Shown here in pieces: positions 10,040 to 20,133 of a DNA stretch of 64,000 nt. Each line of letters opens with the position of its first letter. Position 1 is the stretch's first letter. A program made the position numbers and the translations under genes. Below the pieces are notes generated by a model, which had not been told where the DNA came from, ran no database searches, and saw nothing but the letters and a program-made list of their open reading frames with translations. This DNA is from Blepharisma stoltei (lineage: Eukaryota > Ciliophora > Heterotrichea > Heterotrichida > Blepharismidae), in the NCBI GenBank assembly GCA_914767885.1, contig CAJZBQ010000057.1, forward strand, positions 682,001 through 746,000, given 5' to 3'.

Positions 10040-11081
10040 AATTATTTTTTTGCTGACCTGAGTCAAATTTTCTTCTTTATTTTGTTTTTGTTGTTTCAAA
10101 AATTCTATAAGAATTCCTGACATTAAGTGGCAAAAAAAAATGGCAGAAATTGCTGCTGGAAACCCCCAAAAATCAATAAAAACTCTATAATTGTTGGTAC
10201 AATGTTTTGCCAAAGCATAAATCAAGCTATAAAAGTGCTTGTTAATTTAGTAGAAAATGATTCTGGTACAATTATTCATATCGCCCCAATTTAAATTTGA
10301 TATAAATATTGATATAATGTAATAAACACAATTATAGCCAGAGCTTTCCTTTGTGTCTTAGCTACTGACGCTCTCCCCTCGTTAGTAGGAAGGCTTTTTA
10401 CAAATATATGCTGCTAAAGCCAACTCCTTAGATTGTAAAATCTCTAGTAGCAAGTGGATTTGGAAGCTTATTTTACCAACATATGTTGATGCAAACCTCC
10501 CTGCTGACGTGAGAAGACGTCGTTTGTCGAGCAAAAAGGAAGCTCGAGCTATGCCTATATAAAAATTACTGTTAAAATTTTGAAAGTAAGAAAAAAAGCA
10601 ATAAATATAGCATCCAGGAAGAATTGAAGAAAAAATTAATGCTCCTTTTGATCCAAATCGCATTTAACTAACTTTCCTGCTGTTAAGCTCCCTAAAATTC
10701 CTCCAAATTGTTGAGTTAATAATTGTGTTTCTTAATGTGAGAGAATATTCAGAGAGGAAAGTTAGTGTATAGAAAACGGTGCCTCCTAAACCTATCAGAT
10801 AAATAGCCGAAGAATAAGGATCCAAGTTATGCCCCCAATTCATGTATTGAACAAATACTTCCTAACTCAATTTTTCGTAGATTTCAATCTTCTTCTAGCC
10901 TTACTAATAGAAGAGAAACAATATATCCTTATATCAATATGTTAAAAACTGAAGTTCCACATATACTAAATATTTTGGTCTGATCTCTCCCTAGCTCATC
11001 CCATTTAAATAAACCTTAGCTCCCGTCTCCTAATACAATTGTGGTGAGATAATTGTTAATTCGAGTGTCTACATGAGCCAT
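10040..11081 (-). pseudogene. Decayed paralogue of the adjacent MFS transporter
   Basis: The start region (ATG 11081-11079), the first helices and the last third match the intact MFS gene at 7950-9323 at DNA level. The central part is missing, several stops and frame breaks are present, and a foldback element (10335-10559) interrupts the 3' half. It is a tandem duplicate that has lost function. Confidence 0.8.
10335..10559. repeat. TATAG foldback element in MFS pseudogene
   Basis: This ~225-bp GC-richer block is absent from the intact MFS copy. Left end TATAGCCAGAGCTTTCC; the right end read inverted is TATAGGCATAGCTCGAGC. Arms include AGCTTTCCTTT and AAAGGAAGCTC. It is flanked by TA in otherwise homologous sequence, so the intact MFS gene serves as the empty site. 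Confidence 0.75.
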
Positions 11082-11182
11082 TTAATATTTATCAATGCTT
11101 GCAGTTTTCATTTTTAATGCATTTTTAAGCCATCTAGTCTTAAAACTATTTATCTTTAATAGCTTATTAAGTATCTAACTAA

Positions 11183-12334
11183 TTAATTTAAGCTAGAAAG
11201 GCACTTCGAAATATTGAATTCTTGCTGACTTCCATCTTCTTTTACAATAAAAAATGATTTGCTATTAACGATTTCTGACATCCCAGTAGAAAAGGTTTTT
11301 AGCCCTATAGACTTGCTTTCGTAAGAAGGATGATGTCTAAGCAAAGCATGCAGAAAATTATGATATTGAGGATCTATATTTTGCCCTTCTGGAGTCCTTT
11401 CAAGCAGCTCTTTTAAAAATTCCTTTAGCTTTTCAGTGCTATAAAAAAATCGCCCCCCAATATTTATTGCTTTGCTTTTCTTAATGTTTTTTGACTGGTT
11501 ATTGCAAAGATCAAAATGAGAGCCATGTAATTTTCAGAAATCCAGCAGTGAGTCTCCCTCTAACTTTCAGATTCTTGCAGATTGGCCTTCAAATTCAAGA
11601 TCTTCATATAGAATTTTCCCTATTTCCTCTTCACTAGTGCTTCCATTTATTCCTATATTTCCTTCTTTCCCTGAAAATCGACAATAAATTACTTCTATAT
11701 CTTTGTGTTTTTGTTTAAAAGAATCTCTCAGCTGTTTTCACGACCCTTTAGATTCTTCAAGCACTTCAACAGACAAAATAATTGGCGAAGGTTCTATTAT
11801 TTCTCTATTTTTTGTTGCTTTGATAATTTTTTTGGGGATTTTTCTATTTCCATTTCTCCGAACTCCTGACCCATCAGGTGAAATTTCTAATTCACTGGAG
11901 CATTCTGCTGCTTCTCTAATTAGTTGATCATTTGCATTTAATTGTATCAATCTTTTGCATTTCAAAAGATCTGAAATTTGGATATAGCCTTCAACAGATT
12001 TTTCTATTAATTCTCGAAAAAACTTGTCTCTGCGGAGATTGCTGTCTGAGAAATAATATTCAATTTGGAGCTTTATTGCTTGAAGATTCAGCTTATTAGA
12101 AGGAAGAGAACTAAGCTTAGAATGAAGTGAAAATAGATCTTGAAGAGAAAACTCAGGAGGCAGTTCGTTATCACTTATAGCAATTAGTTGATCTTTTGTA
12201 ATAGAAATATGAGATTTTTCAAGAAAAGAGTCGATAAGTGCTGGAAGATTGGACTTTGAAAGAGCTTCGACTGAAAATTCGTGAAGTGTCGATTCTATTG
12301 AAGGCTTTAAGTCTTTAGAAGAGGAGCTTCCCAT
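11183..12334 (-). CDS. La-motif RNA-binding protein with C-terminal DCL/DUF3223-like domain
   Basis: An uninterrupted frame of 383 residues (TGA as Trp). Residues about 90-140 form a La motif: QIEYYFSDSNLRRDKFF followed by I-S-D-L-L-K-C-K-R-L. A stretch near residues 200-265 could be an RRM-like fold. The C-terminal ~80 residues, with LLERTPEGQNIDPQYHNFL, a HALLRHHPSYESKSIG segment and a final S-K-C-L, resemble the DCL/DUF3223 domain known from plastid-RNA and La-like proteins. La proteins bind 3' oligo-U of RNA polymerase III transcripts; a related telomerase factor in Tetrahymena also has a La motif, but nothing here shows telomerase function. Intact, no IES. Confidence 0.82.
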
Positions 12335-12763
12335 ATTTCATAAATCCTATTTATAGTAAATTTGGCCATTTTTGTATCGTTTTCCGATGAGTGCTTTACA
12401 GAACGGCAGTCGTAAATTCAGAAAACTTTCATTTTAATGAATTACTAGAGCAGTTCCAAGACAAAACCGATCAAATTTGCTATATCTGGGCTATTTTTAT
12501 TTGAGATTTAGCTCTAAATTTAGATATAACTAATCATAAATATCTTTATTTTATATCTTATTTTCACCAAATTGCTAAACTTGTTCTGTTTTGCCTCCCC
12601 TATTAAAATAATTCTTAAAATAATTAATTTTTTCTCTCTAAATCTCAACAACTTAACTCTTAACTTATCCCAACTTCTACATCTTATTTAATATCATCAA
12701 TTTTGTGTCGGATTGATAATGTTGCTATGACGTCGACTCTCTCCATTTAACCATAAATTTAGA
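12335..12763. promoter_or_regulatory. Divergent intergenic region between La-like gene and ThrRS
   Basis: 429 bp lie between two start codons on opposite strands, so it must hold both promoters. It is AT-rich with no MITE end and no open frame of note. No specific promoter element could be assigned. Confidence 0.5.
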
Positions 12764-15700
12764 ATGCACAGTACAGGAGAAGCAAGAAGAGCTGAAAAAT
12801 CAACAGGACCTACCATCGAAGGACCTCTTGGCAAAATCGCCAGCAATCTTCAAATAGAAAAGCACCCTGCATGGTCAGCCGTTCGTCTTCAGAAGTATGA
12901 AGTATTAAAGCAAAAGTACCTAGCCTCACTAGCTGGCAGAGAAAAGCACCCAATCCAAGTCATTCTCCCAGACGGGTCACAAAAAGAAGGAGTTTCCTGG
13001 CAAACCACACCACTTGATATCGCAAAATCAATATCTCACAAGTTGGCGGAAAAGGCAGTAGTAGCAAGAATCAGGTATACCCACGACCATCAAGGCGCTG
13101 AACAAGTATTTTCTGGAGAAATAGAGGACGAGAGTCACCATCACGAAGAAGACGAAAAGTCTCAGCTTTACGATATGTTCAGACCTCTAGAAGGCGACTG
13201 CCACCTTGAGATACTCACATGGGAAGATGATAACGCAAAAACTGTATTTTGGCACTCGTCAAGCCATATTCTTGGAGCCTCCCTTGAGGACAACTTTGGA
13301 GCCCTTCTTACCAATGGGCCTCCTCTTAAGCCAGGCTACTACTATGATTCATACACTGGGGAGCGTGCAATTAAGCCTGAAGACTTCAAAGAGATTCAAA
13401 AGAAATTCGACGAACTTGTGTCAGGAAAACACCCATTTGAGAGGATTCTACTTACAAAAGAAGAAGCTTTAGATTTGTTTGACTACAATCCTTTCAAAGT
13501 CGCTTTGATGAGAGTAAAACTTCCAGAAAATTCGTTGACCAGCATCTATCGCTGCGGCCCGTTCATTGACCTTTGTACAGGTCCTCACCTTCCTCATACA
13601 GGCTATGTTAAAGCTTCCTCAATCACAAAAAATTCCTCAGCTTATTTCCTTACTTCCTTTCCAAAGGTTAGAATATTTTAATTTGGGAGTCATGCTATTG
13701 CAAATGGGCAAGAAATTTTTTAGATAAGGTCAATTTTTTAATCAAAGCTTGTAATATTATTTTTACATTATTATCCACTTTTAATAATTATAATAATTTT
13801 AAAGAATTGATAGAGAAAAATATATATCTTGTTCCTGGAGTAGGATTAATAATTCTGAAAACGATTCTTTACAGCGCGTCTACGGAATTTCTTTTCCTAT
13901 TAAAAAAGAGCTAGATGAGTACATAAAATTCCAAGAAGAAGCAGCACAAAGAGACCATAGAAGAGTTGGCACATCTCAAGAGCTATTTTTCTGGCATCCT
14001 TATTCCCCTGGATCTACATTTTTCACAAAGCACGGAACAAGAATTTACAACAGACTAATTGAGTTTATCCGCGCAGAATACGCAGTAAGAGGATTTATCG
14101 AGGTTGGTACACCTAACATGTTTTCTTCAAATCTATGGAAGACTTCTGGGCATTACCAAAACTACAAAGACGCCATGTTCATGCTTGACGTAGAAAACCA
14201 AGAATTCGGCTTAAAACCTATGAACTGTCCTGGGCATTGCTTATAGGCATATCCCTTAGATAGCCCGATATGGGCTAGGGATAGAGGCCAAAACTTCCTA
14301 CTTGGCTCGGCTAAAATGGACTGGTTGAACAAAGTGGAAAATGGCAAATAAGCCTCCTTCCACTTGGTTCAACCAATCCATTTTGGCCGAACCAAGTAAG
14401 AAGTTTTTGGCCTCTATCCCTAGCCCTATATCGGACTATCTAAAGGGAATGCCTATAGTTTTTGACAGTGTTATGAGATCATACAGAGAACTGCCATTAA
14501 GAGTTGCTGAATTTGGAGTTCTGCACAGAAATGAACTATCAGGAACTTTGACAGGCTTGTTTAGAGTAAGGAGATTTGTCCAAGATGATTCACACATTTT
14601 CATAAGAAAAGACCAAATTGCTTCAGAAGTAGAAAACTGCTTGGATTTCTTATGCTATGTCTATGACGTCTTTGGATTCCACTATGAATTCGAGCTATCA
14701 ACTAAGCCAGGTAAAGCACTTGGAAGTGATGAATTGTGGGCAGATGCTGAAGCACAGCTAGCCCAAGCTTTGGATAGGTCTGGAAAACAGTGAAAATTAA
14801 ATCCTGGTGATGGTGCTTTCTATGGGCCAAAGATTGATATCCAGGTTTATGATGCGTTGAAGAGAAAACATCAGTGCGGGACAATCCAGCTCGATTTTAA
14901 CTTGCCAATCAGGTTCGATTTGCAGTTCAAGACTGATCACGTTTCCCAAGAAGAACAGCAGCACTTAGTAGAATACACAGATTTCAAAGAAAAGCCAGTC
15001 AAGCCAGGCTATGAAAGACCAGTCATCATCCACAGAGCTATTTTAGGGTCACTTGAAAGAATGATTGGAATTTTGGTCGAACAAACAGGAGGAAAGTGGC
15101 CATTCTGGCTCTCCCCAAGACAAATCGCAATTCTACCAATTTCAGACACTTATAATGAGTACGCAGAACAAATCAAAAACAGACTTACACTTGAAGGATT
15201 TTACGCTGATGTCAACAGTGACAGCTTAAGCTTGAAAAAGAAAGTAAGAGAAGCCCAACTTGCTCAATACAACTTAATTGGTGTTGTTGGAGAGCAAGAA
15301 TCCGCTAATGGAACAATTGATGTGAGAGACAGAGATAGCAATAAAAGCATTGGGAAATTCACTATTGCTGACTTTATTGTTTATATGAAAAGTCTACTGC
15401 CACCACCATCCAAGGCTAGAATTGAGCTAGAACGCCACTCTTATTGCCAGGAGTGCGTCGAAGTCAAACAAGTCATTAACTTCGTTGACCTCAACAAACA
15501 GCTAGAACTCCAAACTTACATCAAAGGTGATAGTGTCAGTGAAGAAGACTGGAAAATCTATGGATCCCTCAAATCAGCTATGTACATAAAATGGTGAGAC
15601 GAGTCGGCCTGCCCTCTTGGCGCTACAGTCCAGACCTTATGGCCACGGCGAACTGAGACGGACTCCGAGTCTAGAATCAAGTGCAGGCTCAAGAATTGTG

Positions 15701-16190
15701 TACGCGGGTAGGTTTTGGCTGCTTTCCTGTTGTTGGAAATGGAGGTGCTCAGCAACGTCCTTTTGGATCCGAGGACCCACAGGCATTCCTCCACTGGGGT
15801 TCGGCCCAGGCCTCAGGAGAGCTGTCTTTTTCCTATAGCTGTCAAAGGAAGGCACTTCAGCGCCCGATAGACTTCAAGATCCTTGGGGTCAAGCTAGTCC
15901 AATCGCCCATAGCCGGGCCGCAGAAGTCCATAAGCACTCAAGACTGAAGCCTCAAGGCAAGGAGGAGAGAGAAGGTACCGGAAGGGCATCTACCTTTGGG
16001 GAAAGACCCTCTGGGCTGGAGTCGAAAAGCGGTTGAACCTCCCTTTGCAGGAGGTCTTTGTGACTGCGTCACCAATATGGCTGACGCCTGACTTTAATAA
16101 CCTAACCTAACGCTCAAATCAGCTCCAAGCCAAGAAAAATATCCACATCTCCATAGGTGGTATTTACATCTTAAATCAATAGCAGCTTAA
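12764..16190 (+). CDS. TARS: Threonyl-tRNA synthetase with GST-C-like C-terminal extension
   Basis: Charges tRNA-Thr with threonine in cytosolic translation (possibly also in mitochondria). Four coding pieces (12764-13670, 13849-14243, 14458-15579, 16125-16190) sum to 2490 nt, or 829 residues. Order: TGS domain (~residues 60-130), the second editing-like N2 domain with H-S-S-S-H-I-L-G, class II core with motif 2 ([16 protein letters not shown] preceding) and the Zn/active-site block M-N-C-P-G-H-C, motif 3 ([13 protein letters not shown]), and the anticodon-binding domain. The last ~70 residues ([20 protein letters not shown] ... Y-P-H-L-H-R-W-Y) resemble the GST-C-like domain of eEF1B and some aminoacyl-tRNA synthetases. 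TGA is Trp at 14791-14793. Three insertions interrupt it, the last splitting the C-terminal extension. Confidence 0.93.
13671..13848. other. AT-rich IES in ThrRS, TTA repeat (178 nt)
   Basis: Between the N-S-S-A-Y and [12 protein letters not shown] blocks of ThrRS the frame is broken. TTA at 13668-13670 and 13846-13848 bounds an AT-rich segment without clear inverted ends. Joining them gives GTT-A|AT-AAT and restores the conserved core. The exact left edge could move a few bases because this loop is variable in the family. Confidence 0.75.
14244..14457. repeat. TATAG foldback IES in ThrRS active site
   Basis: This 214-bp palindromic insert splits the catalytic M-N-C-P-G-H-C-L | V-F-D motif. 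Ends TATAGGCATATCCCTTAGAT and the inverse; long arms contain TTGGCTCGGCTAAAATGGA and its inverse, meeting near 14345. It is flanked by TATA (14242-14245 and 14454-14457). Removing it joins TTA|GTT exactly where the conserved protein requires. Confidence 0.93.
15580..16124. mobile_element. SINE-like insertion in ThrRS with 12-bp target duplication
   Basis: A GC-rich 545-bp segment is flanked by perfect 12-bp repeats CTCAAATCAGCT (15568-15579 and 16113-16124). It ends in a short A-rich/CCTAA tail (TTAATAACCTAACCTAACG). Long target duplication, simple 3' tail and no inverted ends fit a retrotransposed element. It has no clear coding capacity. Removing it restores the last 21 codons and stop of ThrRS. 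Confidence 0.75.
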
Positions 16191-16236
16191 TCACTTTTAA
16201 AAATTCCTTTTTACTATTATTATAACACGTAATACC

Positions 16237-17891
16237 ATGATATGGAAAATTGTCTTATTCTTCTTGTGTATTCTTGGGTATATAATTTATTCCTCAATAC
16301 AGGTAAGGAAAAATAGAAGAAGAAAAACCATAGGAATTCTTCATCCATATAGGTAAAAGCCATTTACTCTCCTTCCCTTCCGTGATATGATAGAAACATT
16401 AAAAATATCCTTTTTGTGTAAAATACTCTTTCGTTAACGAAAAAAATTTTATGGAAAAATATTTTGATACATAAGTGATAATTATTTTATGAAATCATTA
16501 GTTAATTAGTTGAATTTTAAACAGTGTGCATGTTAAAAATAATTTTTAAATTTAGAAAAAAATAGTTATAAAATTTATAAATAAATTAAAAATAAATTAA
16601 CCCTCTCGATGAGCGAACAAATTTTTTTTCGCTCACGAAGGAGAGGGAAGCTAGTAACGCTGGAGGCGGAGGAGAAAGGGTGCTATGGGTCGTTGTCAAA
16701 AAATTAATTCATATGAAAACAGGTTGCAAAATCGTGATTTATAGTGGGGATAGTGAAGGAAAAGAAGAAATTTTGGAAAAAACGAAAAAACTTTTCGGGA
16801 TTGATCTGGTAGGTAATCAGGATATTGAATTTGTCATGCTAAATAGAAGAAAATGAATTGAAGCTGTAAGATATCCAGTGCTGACGCTGTTAGGACAGCT
16901 ACTAGGGTCTATGGCCATGATGATGGAAGCTTTGAAAAAGTGTTCAGTTCCTGTTTTAATTGACACTCATGGACAAGCTGCTGGTTATTGGTTCGCTAAA
17001 TTATCAGGGATTAGAGTTGTTGCTTATGTCCATTATCCTTTTATATCAACAGATATGATTCAAAGAGTTAGAGAAATGAGGCCAAGCTATAACAACAGCA
17101 GCAAAATAGCCAATATCAGAACTGTTTCTTACCTCAAAATATATTACTACAAAATTCTTCTTTTCCTCTATTCCATAATAGGATCGTGCTGTGACCTCGC
17201 TTTATGCAATTCTTCATGGACTCGAAATCATATCCAAGCGCTTTGGAAAACTACTATAAAAGTTTTATATCCTCCATGCGATATCAAAGTTTTTCTTAAT
17301 ATCCCTTTAAATTCTCCATCAAAGCACCCAATGACTGCTATCTCAATCGGCCAATTTAGACCAGAAAAAGATCACGAACTTCAGCTACGCTCGCTAGCAC
17401 TTTTAATACAAAAAAACCCGAAATTTGAAAATTCGAAGCTGCTATTGGTAGGATCAAGCAGAAATGAAGAAGACAAAGCTCGTGTAAATTATTTGAGACA
17501 GAGAGCCCAAGAGTTAGGAATAGAAAAACAGGTAGAATTTCACCTTAATGTTAGCTTTTCTGAACTTCTATCTCTTGTGGAGATCTCTACTGTAGGCTTG
17601 CACTCTATGTGAAATGAACATTTTGGGATTTCAGTTGTAGAAATGATGGCAGCTGGATTGATAACGATTGCAAATAACTCAGGAGGTCCTAAAGAAGACA
17701 TAATCAAGCATAAAGTTACAGGTCTTTTAGCCTCACAGCCTGAAGAATACGCAGATTGTCTAGAGTACGCATTCGATAATTACGAGTCTCTAGAAAGCCT
17801 AAAAATTCAAGCAAGACAAAGAGTAAGCGAATTTTCTGAAGAAAATTTTGAAGAAGCCTTCCAAAATAACATAATAAATTTCTTACCTTAA
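16237..17891 (+). CDS. ALG11: GDP-Man:Man3GlcNAc2-PP-dolichol alpha-1,2-mannosyltransferase (ALG11)
   Basis: Adds the fourth and fifth mannoses to the lipid-linked oligosaccharide on the cytosolic face of the ER. Two exons (16237-16352 and 16655-17891) total 1353 nt, 450 residues. Visible: an N-terminal membrane anchor; H-P-Y-S-N-A-G-G-G-G-E-R-V-L-W, split by an intron after H-P-Y; H-Y-P-F-I-S-T-D-M; G-Q-F-R-P-E-K-D-H; and G-L-H-S-M-W-N-E-H-F-G-I-S-V-V-E, the retaining GT4 EX7E region, in which W is TGA. Length and motif order match ALG11. The 15-nt intron carries a 287-bp MITE. The stop is 6 bp before the ATG of the farnesyltransferase gene on the same strand. Confidence 0.95.
16353..16654 (+). 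other. 15-nt intron interrupted by a MITE
   Basis: The intron is GTAAAAGCCATTTA (16353-16366) plus G at 16654: after MITE removal it reads GTAAAAGCCATTTAG, exactly 15 nt with GT...AG ends. Splicing joins AG|T to give Ser inside H-P-Y-S-N-A-G-G-G-G, matching the conserved ALG11 N-terminus. Tiny 15-16 nt introns are a known feature of heterotrich ciliates. Confidence 0.88.
16367..16653. mobile_element. Family 1 MITE inside the ALG11 intron
   Basis: This diverged 287-bp copy starts CTCTCCTTCCCTTCCGTGAT and ends TTTCGCTCACGAAGGAGAGG plus GAAGC. TA lies at 16365-16366 and 16652-16653. It must be excised at DNA level before the transcript can have a normal intron. Confidence 0.87.
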
Positions 17892-17897
17892 TAAATA

Positions 17898-19043
17898 ATG
17901 GGTGACATAGGCCATTCTGCTTGCGAACAGAGGCGAATCCAAAAGAAGGTCGAAGAGCTGTTCGACATAATCAAATTTGACATTATATCCAAAAAATATA
18001 GAAGCTACGTAATTTTGGATCAACAATCACATATCAGCTTCTGCTTGCATTCATTAGAAAGCCTTCCAAAATCAGTTTCTACTCTTAATAGTGGAGAGCC
18101 ATGGCTACTGTTTTGGTTGCTGCATGCATTAGAACTTCTGAATTATCAAGTGAGTGACGATATAAAAGACAGAACCATTGACTTCATCAGTCAATGTAAA
18201 TGCAAGAGAACTGGAGCCTTTTGCGGAGGACCTTATCAGATACCGCATTTAGCACCTACCTATGCTGCAGTATCTGCTTTAATGACTCTGGACTGTGATA
18301 GAGCTTTAGAAATTATAGACAGGCAAGGGATCAGAAACTTTATTTTATCAATGAAGCGGCAAGATGTAAAAGGAGCGTTTACCATGCATGAGCATGGAGA
18401 AAGCGATATGAGGTCAATTTATTGTGCGATCTCTGTGTCAAGTATTTTAGGAATTTTAGATGAAGAAATTATGCGAGATGTCCCAGAACACATAGCCAAG
18501 TGCCAGTCATATGAAGGCGGGATTGGTGCAGAGCCTTATGGAGAAGCTCATGGCGGGTACACTTATTGTGGATTAGCAAGCCTGGTGCTTATGAACAGAA
18601 CAGATGTGCTGGATTTGGATAAACTGATGAGCTGGCTAGTGAATAGACAGATGAGCGTTGAAGGAGGGTTCAATGGAAGGACAAATAAGTTGGTGGATAG
18701 CTGCTACTCATTTTGGGTCGGGGCATGCTTTCCGTTAATAAAGGAAGTCATGAATATCCCTACTGAAATTTCTTTATACGACCCTCTAGCATTGCAGGCT
18801 TATGTGTTGGTAGCTTGCCAAGCTGTTATGGGGCTGTTTGATAAACCAGGGAGCTCCCCTGACTTTTATCACACTGCGTATTCTCTCGGAGGAGTTTCAC
18901 ATGCTGAAAATGACAATGGGCCTGTCCAATGGATTTTCAAAGAAGGTATGGTAGCGCTTGCTCCAAATGATCCACTTTTTAACGTCGTAAGAGACAAGGT
19001 CACTCGCGCACGCAGATATTTTGAAAAAATACCATTAAATTAA
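17898..19043 (+). CDS. FNTB: Protein farnesyltransferase subunit beta
   Basis: Catalytic beta subunit that, with the alpha subunit, attaches farnesyl to the Cys of CaaX proteins. An uninterrupted 381-residue frame. The alpha-alpha barrel repeats carry GAFCGGPYQIPHLAPTYAAV, YEGGIGAEPYGEAHGGYTYC and V-E-G-G-F-N-G-R-T-N-K-L-V-D-S-C-Y-S-F-W. The zinc ligands fit: Asp and Cys in V-D-S-C-Y and His in D-F-Y-H-T-A-Y-S-L. Beta rather than geranylgeranyl subunit is favoured by overall motif wording. It starts 6 bp after ALG11 and is followed 11 bp later by another plus-strand gene, a compact array. No IES or intron. Confidence 0.93.
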   Translation: MGDIGHSACEQRRIQKKVEELFDIIKFDIISKKYRSYVILDQQSHISFCLHSLESLPKSVSTLNSGEPWLLFWLLHALELLNYQVSDDIKDRTIDFISQCKCKRTGAFCGGPYQIPHLAPTYAAVSALMTLDCDRALEIIDRQGIRNFILSMKRQDVKGAFTMHEHGESDMRSIYCAISVSSILGILDEEIMRDVPEHIAKCQSYEGGIGAEPYGEAHGGYTYCGLASLVLMNRTDVLDLDKLMSWLVNRQMSVEGGFNGRTNKLVDSCYSFWVGACFPLIKEVMNIPTEISLYDPLALQAYVLVACQAVMGLFDKPGSSPDFYHTAYSLGGVSHAENDNGPVQWIFKEGMVALAPNDPLFNVVRDKVTRARRYFEKIPLN

Positions 19044-19054
19044 GATATTTATAT

Positions 19055-20094
19055 ATGAATAATCAAATTAACTCTGTTGTCAAGTCCCAAGACAGACTTA
19101 AAAACTCAAAAAAGACTGTCCACAAAGAGAAATCCAAGCCTATTGAGAACCAAAATAAATCAGCAAGTACCGAACCTTCTGAAACTCCGGATATAGAGAA
19201 AATACATACATTGTCTGAGCTTACACAAATGGACTGAAAAGGAGCCCACACAATTGAGCCCTTACATAATGCCGCTTGGGCAGCAGAAAAAGCTGAGTTA
19301 ACTGATACACTAAACCAAATAAAAAATTTCAACAACATTTTGCTCTCTGAAAATGAAGACTTAAAATCTCGCCTAAAACAAAAAGATGACATAGAAAAAC
19401 TAATTATGAATCAGGTATATGAGTTCAAAAATAAATATGAAGAACTATAGCCCGGGTCTCCTTTTGGCTCGGACTACCCCACGTTTTCCAAGATGGCAAG
19501 TCCATCATTATTGGAGATTTGCCATTCTGGTAGTTGGATTTGCAAACAGATTTCAGAAGACCCAATTTCAATATTGACATCGGAAGATGTCGGGATAGCC
19601 TAAGTCAAAAGAAAGCTCAGGATATATCTGCGACTTTATTCCAAAAAGAGAAAGAAATTCAGATTTTGAGTGAAGAGCTAGAAGTGAAAAATTTTGAATT
19701 GGGAAAAATCCAAAGCCAATTGAACTTGCAGTCAAAAACTAGCGAGAAGTTTAATATAGCCAAAATTGAAAAGGCGGCACTAGAAAATATTAGTATTCCT
19801 GCAGAAGAGCCTTCAAAAAACATCTCAAGTATTTCAATTAGTCAGAACGCAAACCTACCTATAACAAATGTCCAGAAACTTATCAATAAAAAAGGCCAGC
19901 AAGAATTAATTATGCCATTTCTATCAAATGCTTCGAGTAGGTGAATGACAAGCTTAAGGGATATAGAAATTTCTCCTAGAATTGAAGAAAGATCGGTGTC
20001 TCCTCAAAGGAGAAAAATTAACCATAAAGTTGATGAGATGGTCAGAGAAAAATTTTTGTCGAAAATAAAGCCCAAGATTGAAAGCAATTTATAA
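19055..20094 (+). CDS. Coiled-coil protein of unknown function, interrupted
   Basis: The first part (19055-19447) is Lys/Glu/Ser-rich, then a coiled coil with a TGA Trp near 19235. The second part (19534-20094) is also coiled-coil with a Ser/Pro/Arg tail and stops at TAA 20092-20094. The two parts are separated by a GC-richer segment with a hairpin (19448-19533). Frame arithmetic fits removal of 83 nt between TAG repeats, but one TAG would then remain in frame. The join is therefore unresolved; two genes or a damaged one remain possible. No family recognised. Confidence 0.55.
19448..19533. repeat. Short foldback segment, probable IES with TATAG left end
   Basis: It begins TATAGCCCGGGTCTCC directly after the last sense codon and contains the hairpin CCAAGATGGCAAGTCC / GGAGATTTGCCATTCTGG. 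The right end lacks the matching TATA terminus. It is GC-rich compared with the flanks. Boundaries are approximate. Confidence 0.5.
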
Positions 20095-20133
20095 TAACAA
20101 TTTTTATTTTAATTACAATAAATAGACAAGTAT

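Noticed and set aside
14341-14460. Apparent N-terminal extension of the second ThrRS part starting M-A-N-K-P-P-S-T-W
   Set aside because: It lies entirely within the right arm of the foldback IES, and joining at TATA gives the conserved C-P-G-H-C-L-V-F-D instead.
15617-15947. Overlapping open frames in the GC-rich block downstream of ThrRS
   Set aside because: Open on both strands because of high GC content; no domain, and the block is bounded by a 12-bp target duplication.
16095-16113. CCTAACCTAACG as a telomere or chromosome-breakage remnant
   Set aside because: Only two units, located at the 3' end of a SINE-like insertion between target duplications; better explained as an element tail.
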